Part shown: one piece after another, positions 1 through 6,040 of the stretch | How positions within the stretch are numbered: position 1 is the stretch's first letter | Layout: each line of letters opens with the position of its first letter | Assembly (NCBI GenBank): GCA_018666295.1 | Contig: JABIZW010000200.1 | Span: forward strand, 1-22,030 | Length of the DNA: 22,030 nucleotides | Origin: Halieaceae bacterium | GTDB taxonomy: Bacteria > Pseudomonadota > Gammaproteobacteria > Pseudomonadales > Halieaceae | Direction of reading: 5' to 3' | Program-made: the position numbers and the translations under genes | Notes under the pieces: generated by a model | Seen by the model: the letters and a program-made list of their open reading frames with translations, nothing else | The model's database searches: none | What the model was told of the DNA's origin: nothing

Positions 1-624
1 AGTTTCTGAGTCGATCAATTCGTCGGCCGAAAGGGTGTCTGCAAGCGCACACAGGGTGACCCATTGGTCGAGACGCTCGTCGTCATCTGCCACTAACTGC
101 GATGGGAGCTGTTGCAGCATCAGGGCCGCTGAGGCACCATTTCGGGTGGACAACCAAAATTTAGTCGCCAGTTGCTCACTCTGTTCGAAATAGTCGCTGA
201 GGACGTCTGCTAATTCGTCCCGTTGTACGGCAATGATGCCCTGATAGCGCTGGCCGATATCGGGTTCGACGGTCAGTGTTAAGACGCCCTGAGGAAGATG
301 ACTGCTCAACGGGCCCTCTGGCACGTCCAGTTCACCGCGAGCCAAGCCCCGCACTTCGCCGTCGCTCGAGCACTCGAGCATAATCAGGGACACCGGGCCG
401 TCGCTTCGTCCTTGTAGGACGACTCGCCCGTCAAATTTTAAATTATTTGAAATGACCACTGTTGCCGCAGCGAACTCGCCCAACAAGCGCCGGACACCTG
501 CGCCGTAGTCGTGGGCCGCTAATAAATCGGTGAGCACATGCTCGAGGGTGACTGTCTCGCCGCGGATATCCGCATCCTTGAAAAGAAAGCGGTAACTATC
601 ATCGTTGGAGGGATACTTTGACAT
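1..624 (-). CDS. hslO: Hsp33 redox-regulated chaperone, N-terminal 208 codons (C-terminus beyond left edge)
   Basis: Cytoplasmic holdase chaperone, activated by oxidation, which protects unfolding proteins under oxidative and heat stress. I translated the minus strand from the ATG at 624; the frame stays open to base 1. It begins MSKYPSNDDSYRFLFKD and then shows RGETVTLEHVL, LLGEFAAATVVISNNLKFDG, LQGRSDGPVSL, a YQGII segment and DYFEQSEQLATKFW. These line up in order with E. coli Hsp33 (RGELVTV, ATLKFDG, LQGDGPM, YQGVV, DYFMRSEQLPTRL). The Zn-binding redox switch (CxC and CxxC near the C-terminus) should lie outside the window and cannot be checked. No good Shine-Dalgarno precedes the ATG; a 7-bp hairpin at 640-661 sits just upstream. 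The gene lies 90 bp downstream of rpsT on the same strand and may be reached by read-through. Confidence 0.93.
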   Translation of the reverse strand, partial: MSKYPSNDDSYRFLFKDADIRGETVTLEHVLTDLLAAHDYGAGVRRLLGEFAAATVVISNNLKFDGRVVLQGRSDGPVSLIMLECSSDGEVRGLARGELDVPEGPLSSHLPQGVLTLTVEPDIGQRYQGIIAVQRDELADVLSDYFEQSEQLATKFWLSTRNGASAALMLQQLPSQLVADDDERLDQWVTLCALADTLSADELIDSET

Positions 625-639
625 GTCGATAGTTTAACA

Positions 640-661
640 AGGTCGCCTCTTTGAGCGACCT
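640..661 (-). other. Hairpin in the leader of hslO
   Basis: Arms AGGTCGC (640-646) and GCGACCT (655-661) pair perfectly around an 8-base loop. On the minus strand the stem is followed by TGTTAAACT and, 16 bases after the stem, by the hslO ATG. It could be a second, weak intrinsic terminator after rpsT or a leader structure affecting hslO translation. Only the base pairing is seen; the role is inferred. Confidence 0.5.
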
Positions 662-685
662 GAAACTCACATAGAATATTCACAA

Positions 686-709
686 TCGAGCCGCTGTATA
701 GCGGCTCGA
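686..709 (-). terminator. Stem-loop after rpsT, probable weak terminator
   Basis: A perfect 10-bp stem, TCGAGCCGCT (686-695) with AGCGGCTCGA (700-709), closes a 4-base loop and begins 4 bases after the rpsT stop codon. The minus-strand tail (TTGTGAATATTCTAT) is only moderately T-rich, so termination may be partial, leaving some read-through into hslO. Confidence 0.6.
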
Positions 710-713
710 CGTT

Positions 714-983
714 TTAGCCAGCGGCGAGTGCCTTAACTTTGGCGTTCAAGCGGCTCTTGTGCCGAGCTGCTTTGTTCTTGTTGATGATGCCCTTGTTGGC
801 CATGCGGTCAATAACGGGAACAGCTTGGTTATAGGCGTCTTGAGCAGAGCCATGTTCACCGGTACCAATTGCTGCCAGTACTTGCTTCATCTTGGTGCGA
901 ACGAGCGATCGAAGGCTTGCGTTGTGTGCACGTCTTTTGTCGTTCTGTTTTGCTCGCTTACGAGCCTGTGGTGAGTTCGCCAC
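714..983 (-). CDS. rpsT: 30S ribosomal protein S20
   Basis: Primary 16S rRNA-binding protein of the small subunit, 89 residues, the usual length for S20. The N-terminus MANSPQARKRAKQNDKRR, the basic composition and the later segment GIINKNKAARHKSRLN are characteristic. The start codon is GTG (981-983), preceded by a Shine-Dalgarno GGAGAG (994 to 989) five bases upstream; no in-frame ATG fits the conserved N-terminus. A non-AUG start is known for E. coli rpsT (UUG), where it is part of autogenous control, so weak initiation may be conserved in function here. A candidate promoter lies at 1013-1041 and a stem-loop follows the stop. The mviN-ribF-ileS genes often found beside rpsT are not next to it here. 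Confidence 0.97.
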   Translation of the reverse strand: MANSPQARKRAKQNDKRRAHNASLRSLVRTKMKQVLAAIGTGEHGSAQDAYNQAVPVIDRMANKGIINKNKAARHKSRLNAKVKALAAG

Positions 984-1012
984 GAAATCTCTCCGGAATT
1001 CAAAGGGCGCAA

Positions 1013-1041
1013 ATAGTGGTTGAGGTCAGTGTCTATGTCAA
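1013..1041 (-). promoter_or_regulatory. Candidate sigma70 promoter for rpsT
   Basis: On the minus strand a perfect -35 TTGACA (1041 to 1036) is followed 17 bases later by CACTAT (1018 to 1013), a 3/6 match to the -10 consensus. Initiation would fall near 1006, about 22 bases before the GTG start. The perfect -35 and ideal spacing support the call; the -10 is weak. Confidence 0.5.
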
Positions 1042-1074
1042 CCGCTCTAAGCCCATACGGTAATAATGTCTAAG

Positions 1075-1299
1075 TTACAGCCCAAGGATAATTAAAAGCC
1101 AGCCCAGTCCCGCGAGTATGAGCGTTTCTTTCGCCTCATTCAGACGGAAAAAAGCATAGCCATAACCGATCGGCGGGAGGAGTAAAGAGAACATGCCCCA
1201 TGCGTAATCTTCTTTCCACGCAGTGATCAGTAACAAGGCCCAGCTGACGAGCAAGCAGGACACTCCTAAAAACATCAAATAAGCGTTGTACGCTTCCAT
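1075..1299 (-). CDS. Small three-helix membrane protein, function unknown
   Basis: A 74-residue, strongly hydrophobic protein that I do not recognise. The frame is open upstream to another ATG at 1365, but I chose the ATG at 1299 because GGAG sits 8 bases upstream and the extra 22 residues would be a non-hydrophobic stretch unlike the rest. Three likely membrane segments cover about residues 5-27, 33-51 and 58-74, joined by short loops (AWKEDYAWG and FFRLNEAKE); the last helix runs to the C-terminus. No Cys pairs, metal motifs or catalytic residues stand out. It is divergent from the acyltransferase gene and upstream of rpsT on the same strand, with 91 bp between them. The good ribosome site and clean helix pattern suggest a real gene. 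Confidence 0.65.
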   Translation of the reverse strand: MEAYNAYLMFLGVSCLLVSWALLLITAWKEDYAWGMFSLLLPPIGYGYAFFRLNEAKETLILAGLGWLLIILGL

Positions 1300-1338
1300 C
1301 TTTTCATCTCCGCAGGTAGGGTGCACGACGGGTCGCGA

Positions 1339-1354
1339 TCCTAACAGATTAGGA
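1339..1354. repeat. Perfect 6-bp inverted repeat between divergent genes
   Basis: TCCTAA-caga-TTAGGA. On the minus strand the repeat overlaps a possible -10 (TAGGAT), 16 bases after TTGGCT, for the small membrane protein gene. It could be an operator or chance. The rest of the 139-bp gap (1300-1438) shows no feature I can support. Confidence 0.3.
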
Positions 1355-1438
1355 GCTGTAGCCAAGCATTTATGAGCTAAAAATCGTATTCTTAGTGGTT
1401 AATGAGTGTCTGACCCGAAAACAAGGGTGTGTTGAATA

Positions 1439-2572
1439 ATGAGCGACCTTTACAGCGATATACGGCCCTACCGAGACGTGGAAGTTCGTGACGTTGTGAA
1501 TGCGCTTTTGGCTGATGATGAATTCATTGACACCTTGGTCGCCCTACACGGTAATAAAATAGCGACATGGTTCCCTGTTATGTCGCGCTTTTATGCGCGC
1601 CGAGCTTTACGAAAGCAGTTGTCCGACGTCTCTACGGTAGACGCATTTCAGGCGCTGGTTAAGCCCCGACTGGATCGGGTGGTTGCCGCGACATCCGTGT
1701 TCAGTAGCGCTGGGATTGAAAAACTGGATGCCACTCAGTCGTATTTATTTGTCAGTAATCACCGAGACATTGCCATGGATTCGGCATACGCCAATATCGT
1801 TTTGGTGACACATGGCCACCGCACCGCACAAGTTGCCATTGGTGACAATTTGCTCCAGAAGCCGTGGGTGTCTGACTTGATGCGAATCAATAAGAGCTTC
1901 ATCGTCAAGCGAAGCCTCAGTGGGCCTAAGCAGCAACTTGCGGCATCAAAGCAGTTAGCGGGATTTATTCGGGAATCTATCTCTGAAAATCGTGGCCCTA
2001 TCTGGATCGCTCAGCGAGAGGGACGAGCGAAGGACGGTGATGATTGCACCGAAGCGGCGGTGCTAAAAATGGTGAGCTTGTCTCGCGATAAACGCATCGA
2101 GACGGCGGATCAGATTCTGGGAAAGCTCAATATTGTGCCGATCACCATTGCCTATGAGCTTGACCCTTGTGACGTGCTCAAGGCGCAGGAGCTCTCCTTT
2201 GGTCAAGGGTATACGAAAAAGCCTTTTGAAGATCTGTCGAGTATTGCTCAGGGTATTCAGGGTCAAAAAGGGTGTGTTCATTTACGCTTTGGCGAGCCGC
2301 TAAATCAGGAGACTTTGTCTGTGACGACAGCAGTTGAGCTGATCGATGCACACATGATCGACCACTATCGAGTATTCCAAACTAATCTATGGGCCGTCGA
2401 AGCGTTGGGTCACCCGGTGCCGGCAACGCTAAGGTCTGATGCTATTGCCACTGTCTCGCGCGAGCAATTCATGTCGCGATTTGATCTGCTGTCTGAGGCT
2501 GAGAGACATGCCGCGTTTTCGATGTATGCGCGCCCTGTTTTGAACTGGGTTGCCCGTCATGAAAAGGACTGA
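1439..2572 (+). CDS. PlsC-family glycerol-3-phosphate/lysophospholipid acyltransferase-like protein
   Basis: Probable acyl-CoA or acyl-ACP dependent acyltransferase, 377 residues, longer than PlsC (about 245). The core lies at residues 90-290: SNHRDIAMDS (106-115) is the catalytic block, IWIAQREGRAKDG (188-200) corresponds to the EGTRS substrate block, and VPITIAYE (233-240) to the last block. The histidine (108) and the downstream aspartate (114) are separated by five residues, not the classical four (HX4D); another Asp lies at 110. From memory this HRDI form recurs in a subfamily, so it may define a variant rather than a dead enzyme. No signal peptide or clear membrane helix is seen, and residues 290-377 are unrecognised. 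dinG begins 6 bp after the stop, so the two are probably co-transcribed. Substrate unknown. Confidence 0.8.
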   Translation: MSDLYSDIRPYRDVEVRDVVNALLADDEFIDTLVALHGNKIATWFPVMSRFYARRALRKQLSDVSTVDAFQALVKPRLDRVVAATSVFSSAGIEKLDATQSYLFVSNHRDIAMDSAYANIVLVTHGHRTAQVAIGDNLLQKPWVSDLMRINKSFIVKRSLSGPKQQLAASKQLAGFIRESISENRGPIWIAQREGRAKDGDDCTEAAVLKMVSLSRDKRIETADQILGKLNIVPITIAYELDPCDVLKAQELSFGQGYTKKPFEDLSSIAQGIQGQKGCVHLRFGEPLNQETLSVTTAVELIDAHMIDHYRVFQTNLWAVEALGHPVPATLRSDAIATVSREQFMSRFDLLSEAERHAAFSMYARPVLNWVARHEKD

Positions 2573-2578
2573 TAACGC

Positions 2579-4660
2579 TTGTTAACCGAAGCGCTCCGCG
2601 AAGAAGTTAGAGCGGCATTTTTTGCACTCACTGAGGCAAAAGATCTAAAGCCGCGCTGGGGTCAGCGTCAGATGATTGCAGAGGTGGCAAATGCATTTGG
2701 GGATACCGAGGCGTCTTCGTTTCTGGCGATTGAGGCCGGCACGGGAACCGGTAAGACAATTGCTTACACCATCGCTGCGCTTCCGGTCGCAAAGGCACGG
2801 TCCAAAACACTAATTATTGCAACCGCGACTGTCGCGTTACAAGAGCAGCTGATCTTCAAAGATCTCCCTGAGATTAAACGTCACAGCGGGCTTAATTTTA
2901 GCTATCAGCTGGCTAAGGGACGCAGTCGCTATCTGTGTTTATACAAGCTTGATCAATTGATTCAGGGTTTTGCGGAATCACCCATGTTGTCGATGTACCC
3001 GGATGAGGTTGATCTCCCTGAGGGTGAAGACACGCAGCGCGCCTTCGACGCCATGTTGAGTGCTGTCAGTGAGGATCGTTGGGACGGCGACTTGGATTCT
3101 TGGCCCGAAGCGTTAGATGCCGGCGTGATTCGCTCCGTCACGACTGATCACTCGCAGTGCTTAGGCCGTCGATGTCCTCACATCTCGGGGTGCAGTTTTT
3201 ACAGAGCGCGAGAGGGGCTTGAGGAAGTCGATGTTATCGTCACCAATCACGATTTAGTTTTATCGGACTTCAGACTCGGTGGAGGTCGAATTCTCTCTAA
3301 TCCGGAGGACAGCTTTTACATTTTTGATGAAGGCCATCAGCTGGCAGAGAAGTGCTTACAACACTTTGCCTGTTTTTCCCGCAGCGGACGCACGCTCAAT
3401 AATCTTTCGGAAACTCAACAGTGGATCGACAGCAAGCGCGAGTTACTGCTTGAGTACGAGGTGCGACCAGAGGCACTGTTAGCGTTAAGTGCCAGTGTGA
3501 CAGACTTGCTTCAGGTGACACGCGATACGTATTCCTTGTGCTGGGGCGCGCTTTCAAACCGTGTTGATGACAGGGCTGACTTGCGATTCCCCTTTGGTGT
3601 TGTCGATCCTGAGTTGCGTGACGCCTCTGCCGCGCTGCGTGACTTATGGAAGCTGCATATCCAGCGACTGTCACCGTTGGTGGGACTCGTTGAGGCGTTG
3701 GTCGAAGAGGGTGATGCGGAGCAGCGAGAGGCTTGGGAGGGCAACCTTAATGATCTGCAAGTCGTCATGTCACGGGCTGAGGGACAGCTTGCGCTCTGGG
3801 AAAGTTACGCAAGTTCTGCCGACGAGGTCGGCACGCCGTGGGCTCGTTGGATGCGGCATTATGGCGACGAGAGCACAATTGAGTGTTACGCCAGCCCCAT
3901 CTACGCGCGTGACATTCTTTCGGAGCATGTCTGGGATCGGGTCGCAGGGGCGGTTTTGACATCGGCGACGTTGACGGCCCTGGGATCATTTGATCACTTA
4001 ATGCAGCAGTCGGGATTACCAGCAGACACAAAACTTGCGCGTGTCGAGAGTCCATTTGACGCCTCTTTAGGGCGCTTTGTAGTGCCCTCGATGGCCAGCG
4101 ACCCGAGTGCTCCAGCAGCGCATACTGCAGAGCTGGTAGCGCTGCTGCCGGGTCTGCTGGCGTGTAGCCAGGGGACTTTGGTGTTGTTCAGCTCTAAGCG
4201 ACAGTTGCAGGAGGTTGTGGATGAGTTGGCTCCCCGCTTTGAGTCTGAGTTATTCATTCAAGGTGTCATGAGTAAGGCTGAGATCCTCGCCGCACACCGC
4301 CACCGTATCGACTCTGGGAAGTCATCCACTATTTTTGGACTTGCCAGTTTCGCCGAAGGCGTGGATTTGCCGGGTGATTATTGTGAGCACGTTATTATTG
4401 CTAAATTACCGTTTTCAGCGCCCGACGATCCGATTGATGCAGCGCATGCAGAGCTACTGGAGTCGGCGGGTCGAAACCCCTTTATGGAGCTGACGGTCCC
4501 CAGTGCGGCGCTCAGGCTTCTTCAGGCTTGTGGGCGATTACTGCGGACTGAGACAGACTCTGGGATCATTACTTTGCTGGACCGGCGTATCGTGACGAAG
4601 CGCTACGGTCGTGCCATTCTCGATACCTTGCCGCGATACCAGTTTGACATTGAACGTTAA
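2579..4660 (+). CDS. dinG: ATP-dependent Fe-S DNA helicase DinG
   Basis: XPD/DinG-family superfamily 2 helicase (5' to 3'), acting in DNA damage tolerance and R-loop or fork resolution. 693 residues (E. coli DinG 716). Visible motifs: Walker A in EAGTGTGKT (52-60); four Fe-S cysteines at 120, 194, 199 and 205, the same positions as in E. coli DinG; Walker B DEGH at 250-253; later TSATLTAL, FAEGVDLPGD and QACGRLLRTE, the C-terminal helicase motifs including the GRxxR arginine. The start is TTG (2579) with AAGGA 10 bases upstream; the next in-frame ATG, residue 32, would delete conserved N-terminal sequence such as PRWGQRQMIAEV. YoaA is the alternative paralog, but DEGH and the cysteine spacing favour DinG. 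It is convergent with nrdB across a terminator. Confidence 0.93.
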   Translation: MLTEALREEVRAAFFALTEAKDLKPRWGQRQMIAEVANAFGDTEASSFLAIEAGTGTGKTIAYTIAALPVAKARSKTLIIATATVALQEQLIFKDLPEIKRHSGLNFSYQLAKGRSRYLCLYKLDQLIQGFAESPMLSMYPDEVDLPEGEDTQRAFDAMLSAVSEDRWDGDLDSWPEALDAGVIRSVTTDHSQCLGRRCPHISGCSFYRAREGLEEVDVIVTNHDLVLSDFRLGGGRILSNPEDSFYIFDEGHQLAEKCLQHFACFSRSGRTLNNLSETQQWIDSKRELLLEYEVRPEALLALSASVTDLLQVTRDTYSLCWGALSNRVDDRADLRFPFGVVDPELRDASAALRDLWKLHIQRLSPLVGLVEALVEEGDAEQREAWEGNLNDLQVVMSRAEGQLALWESYASSADEVGTPWARWMRHYGDESTIECYASPIYARDILSEHVWDRVAGAVLTSATLTALGSFDHLMQQSGLPADTKLARVESPFDASLGRFVVPSMASDPSAPAAHTAELVALLPGLLACSQGTLVLFSSKRQLQEVVDELAPRFESELFIQGVMSKAEILAAHRHRIDSGKSSTIFGLASFAEGVDLPGDYCEHVIIAKLPFSAPDDPIDAAHAELLESAGRNPFMELTVPSAALRLLQACGRLLRTETDSGIITLLDRRIVTKRYGRAILDTLPRYQFDIER

Positions 4661-4695
4661 ACACTCAGCGTCTGATGTGTTCTGATTTAGAGGCA

Positions 4696-4760
4696 TAAGG
4701 AGGCAGATTTTGTCGTTCACAGCGGGCAAAAAAAAGCCCCGCTTCGAGCGGGGCTTTTAG
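4696..4760 (+). other. Perfect Shine-Dalgarno with a 16-codon reading frame ending in the terminator
   Basis: TAAGGAGG at 4696-4703 is a perfect 8-base complement to the 3' end of 16S rRNA. Six bases downstream a TTG (4710-4712) opens a frame encoding MSFTAGKKKPRFERGF and stopping at TAG 4758-4760, so its last codons are the terminator hairpin. It starts 49 bases after the dinG stop. Whether it is translated is unknown; its small size and overlap with the terminator make chance or a decayed gene end plausible. Confidence 0.25.
4728..4758. terminator. Bidirectional intrinsic terminator between dinG and nrdB
   Basis: Stem GCCCCGCT (4736-4743) pairs with AGCGGGGC (4747-4754) around a 3-base loop. 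It is flanked by eight A on the left (4728-4735) and four T on the right (4755-4758). On the minus strand the stem is followed by eight T, giving a strong terminator for nrdAB; on the plus strand TTTT gives a weaker one for dinG. Confidence 0.93.
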
Positions 4761-4777
4761 TGGAATGCGTTTGAGCC

Positions 4778-6016
4778 TTAGTCCCAGCTCAGTGCGCCAC
4801 CCGTTTGATACTCAATAACGCGAGTTTCGAAGAAGTTCTTCTCTTTACGAAGGTCCATGATCTCAGACATCCACGGGAACGGGTTTTGCGCGCCTGGGAA
4901 CTGCTCGGGCAACCCGAGTTGAGTCAAACGACGATTTGAGATGAACTGTAAGTACTCTTCCATCATGCTCGCATTCATTCCTAGAACACCGCGCGGCATA
5001 GTGTCGCGTGCGTATTCAATTTCGAGCGCTGTTCCCTCAAGAATCATTTGAATCACTTCCTGTTGGAATGCTTCGGTCCACAAGTGCGGATTCTCGAGTT
5101 TGATCTGGTTGATGACGTCGATGCCAAAGTTCAAGTGCATTGACTCGTCTCGCAAAATGTACTGGAACTGCTCTGCAACCCCGGTCATTTTGTTACGGCG
5201 ACCCATTGATAGGATTTGGGTAAAGCCGCAGTAGAAGAAGATGCCTTCGGTGACGCCATAGAAACCGATTAAATTACGCAGTAACTGCTGATCAGCCTCG
5301 ACCGTGCCGGTGTTGAAATTGGGATCTGAGAGCACCTTCGTTTTGTCGAGTGACCAAGACGCTTTTTTGGCAACCGAGGGCACTTCTCGATACATGTTGA
5401 AGACTTCGCCCTCGTCCATTCCAAGCGACTCGATGCAGTACTGGTAGGCGTGCGTGTGGATCGCTTCTTCGAACGCCTGGCGCAGCAGGTACTGGCGGCA
5501 CTCAGGGTTAGTGATCAATCGATAGATGCCCAACACCAAGTTGTTAGCGACGAGCGAGTCGGCCGTTGAAAAATACCCTAAAGAACGCATCACAATTCGA
5601 CGCTCATCTTCCGTCAGACCGTCTTCACTTTTCCACGTCGCAACGTCTGCGGTCATGTTGACTTCTTGCGGCATCCAGTGATTGGCGCAGCCATCAAGAT
5701 ATTTTTGCCATGCCCAGTCGTACTTGAACGGCACGAGTTGGTTGAGATCTGCACGGCAATTGATCATGGCCTTTTCATCAACTGAAATACGCGATCCGCT
5801 CATCTCCAGCTCGGCCAAGCCTTGTGTTGTATCAATATTCGCAACGGCCGCTGCAGCCGCCTGCAACTGGCTTGTCGCAGTAACGTCAGCAGTGACAGGC
5901 GCCTCGACCAGGGCCTCCAGCGCCTTATTAACGACCTCCGGTTGAACCGGTGTCTGGTGTTGTGTAGCGGCCTGTGATTCGCCTTCTGCTACGTCGTAAT
6001 CGTCCCAATTAAGCAT
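4778..6016 (-). CDS. nrdB: Ribonucleoside-diphosphate reductase, class Ia beta subunit
   Basis: R2 subunit that stores the tyrosyl radical on a di-iron site and passes it to NrdA to start NDP reduction. 412 residues. Metal ligands are visible: Asp153 (STADSL), Glu184 and His187 in EEAIHTHAY, Glu257 (TEGIFF), and Glu291 and His294 in RDESMH. Tyr191 sits seven residues after Glu184, the place of E. coli Tyr122, so this is not the Chlamydia-type class Ic enzyme in which this Tyr is Phe. The C-terminal tail IEYQTGGALSWD supplies the radical-transfer Tyr403 and the NrdA docking end, as in Pseudomonas. Residues 10-70 are an alanine-rich, low-complexity extension with no ATP-cone. The ATG has a very strong ribosome site (GAGGAG) and lies 24 bp after nrdA. 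Confidence 0.97.
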   Translation of the reverse strand: MLNWDDYDVAEGESQAATQHQTPVQPEVVNKALEALVEAPVTADVTATSQLQAAAAAVANIDTTQGLAELEMSGSRISVDEKAMINCRADLNQLVPFKYDWAWQKYLDGCANHWMPQEVNMTADVATWKSEDGLTEDERRIVMRSLGYFSTADSLVANNLVLGIYRLITNPECRQYLLRQAFEEAIHTHAYQYCIESLGMDEGEVFNMYREVPSVAKKASWSLDKTKVLSDPNFNTGTVEADQQLLRNLIGFYGVTEGIFFYCGFTQILSMGRRNKMTGVAEQFQYILRDESMHLNFGIDVINQIKLENPHLWTEAFQQEVIQMILEGTALEIEYARDTMPRGVLGMNASMMEEYLQFISNRRLTQLGLPEQFPGAQNPFPWMSEIMDLRKEKNFFETRVIEYQTGGALSWD

Positions 6017-6040
6017 TGTTAACTCCTCTAACTTATTTGG

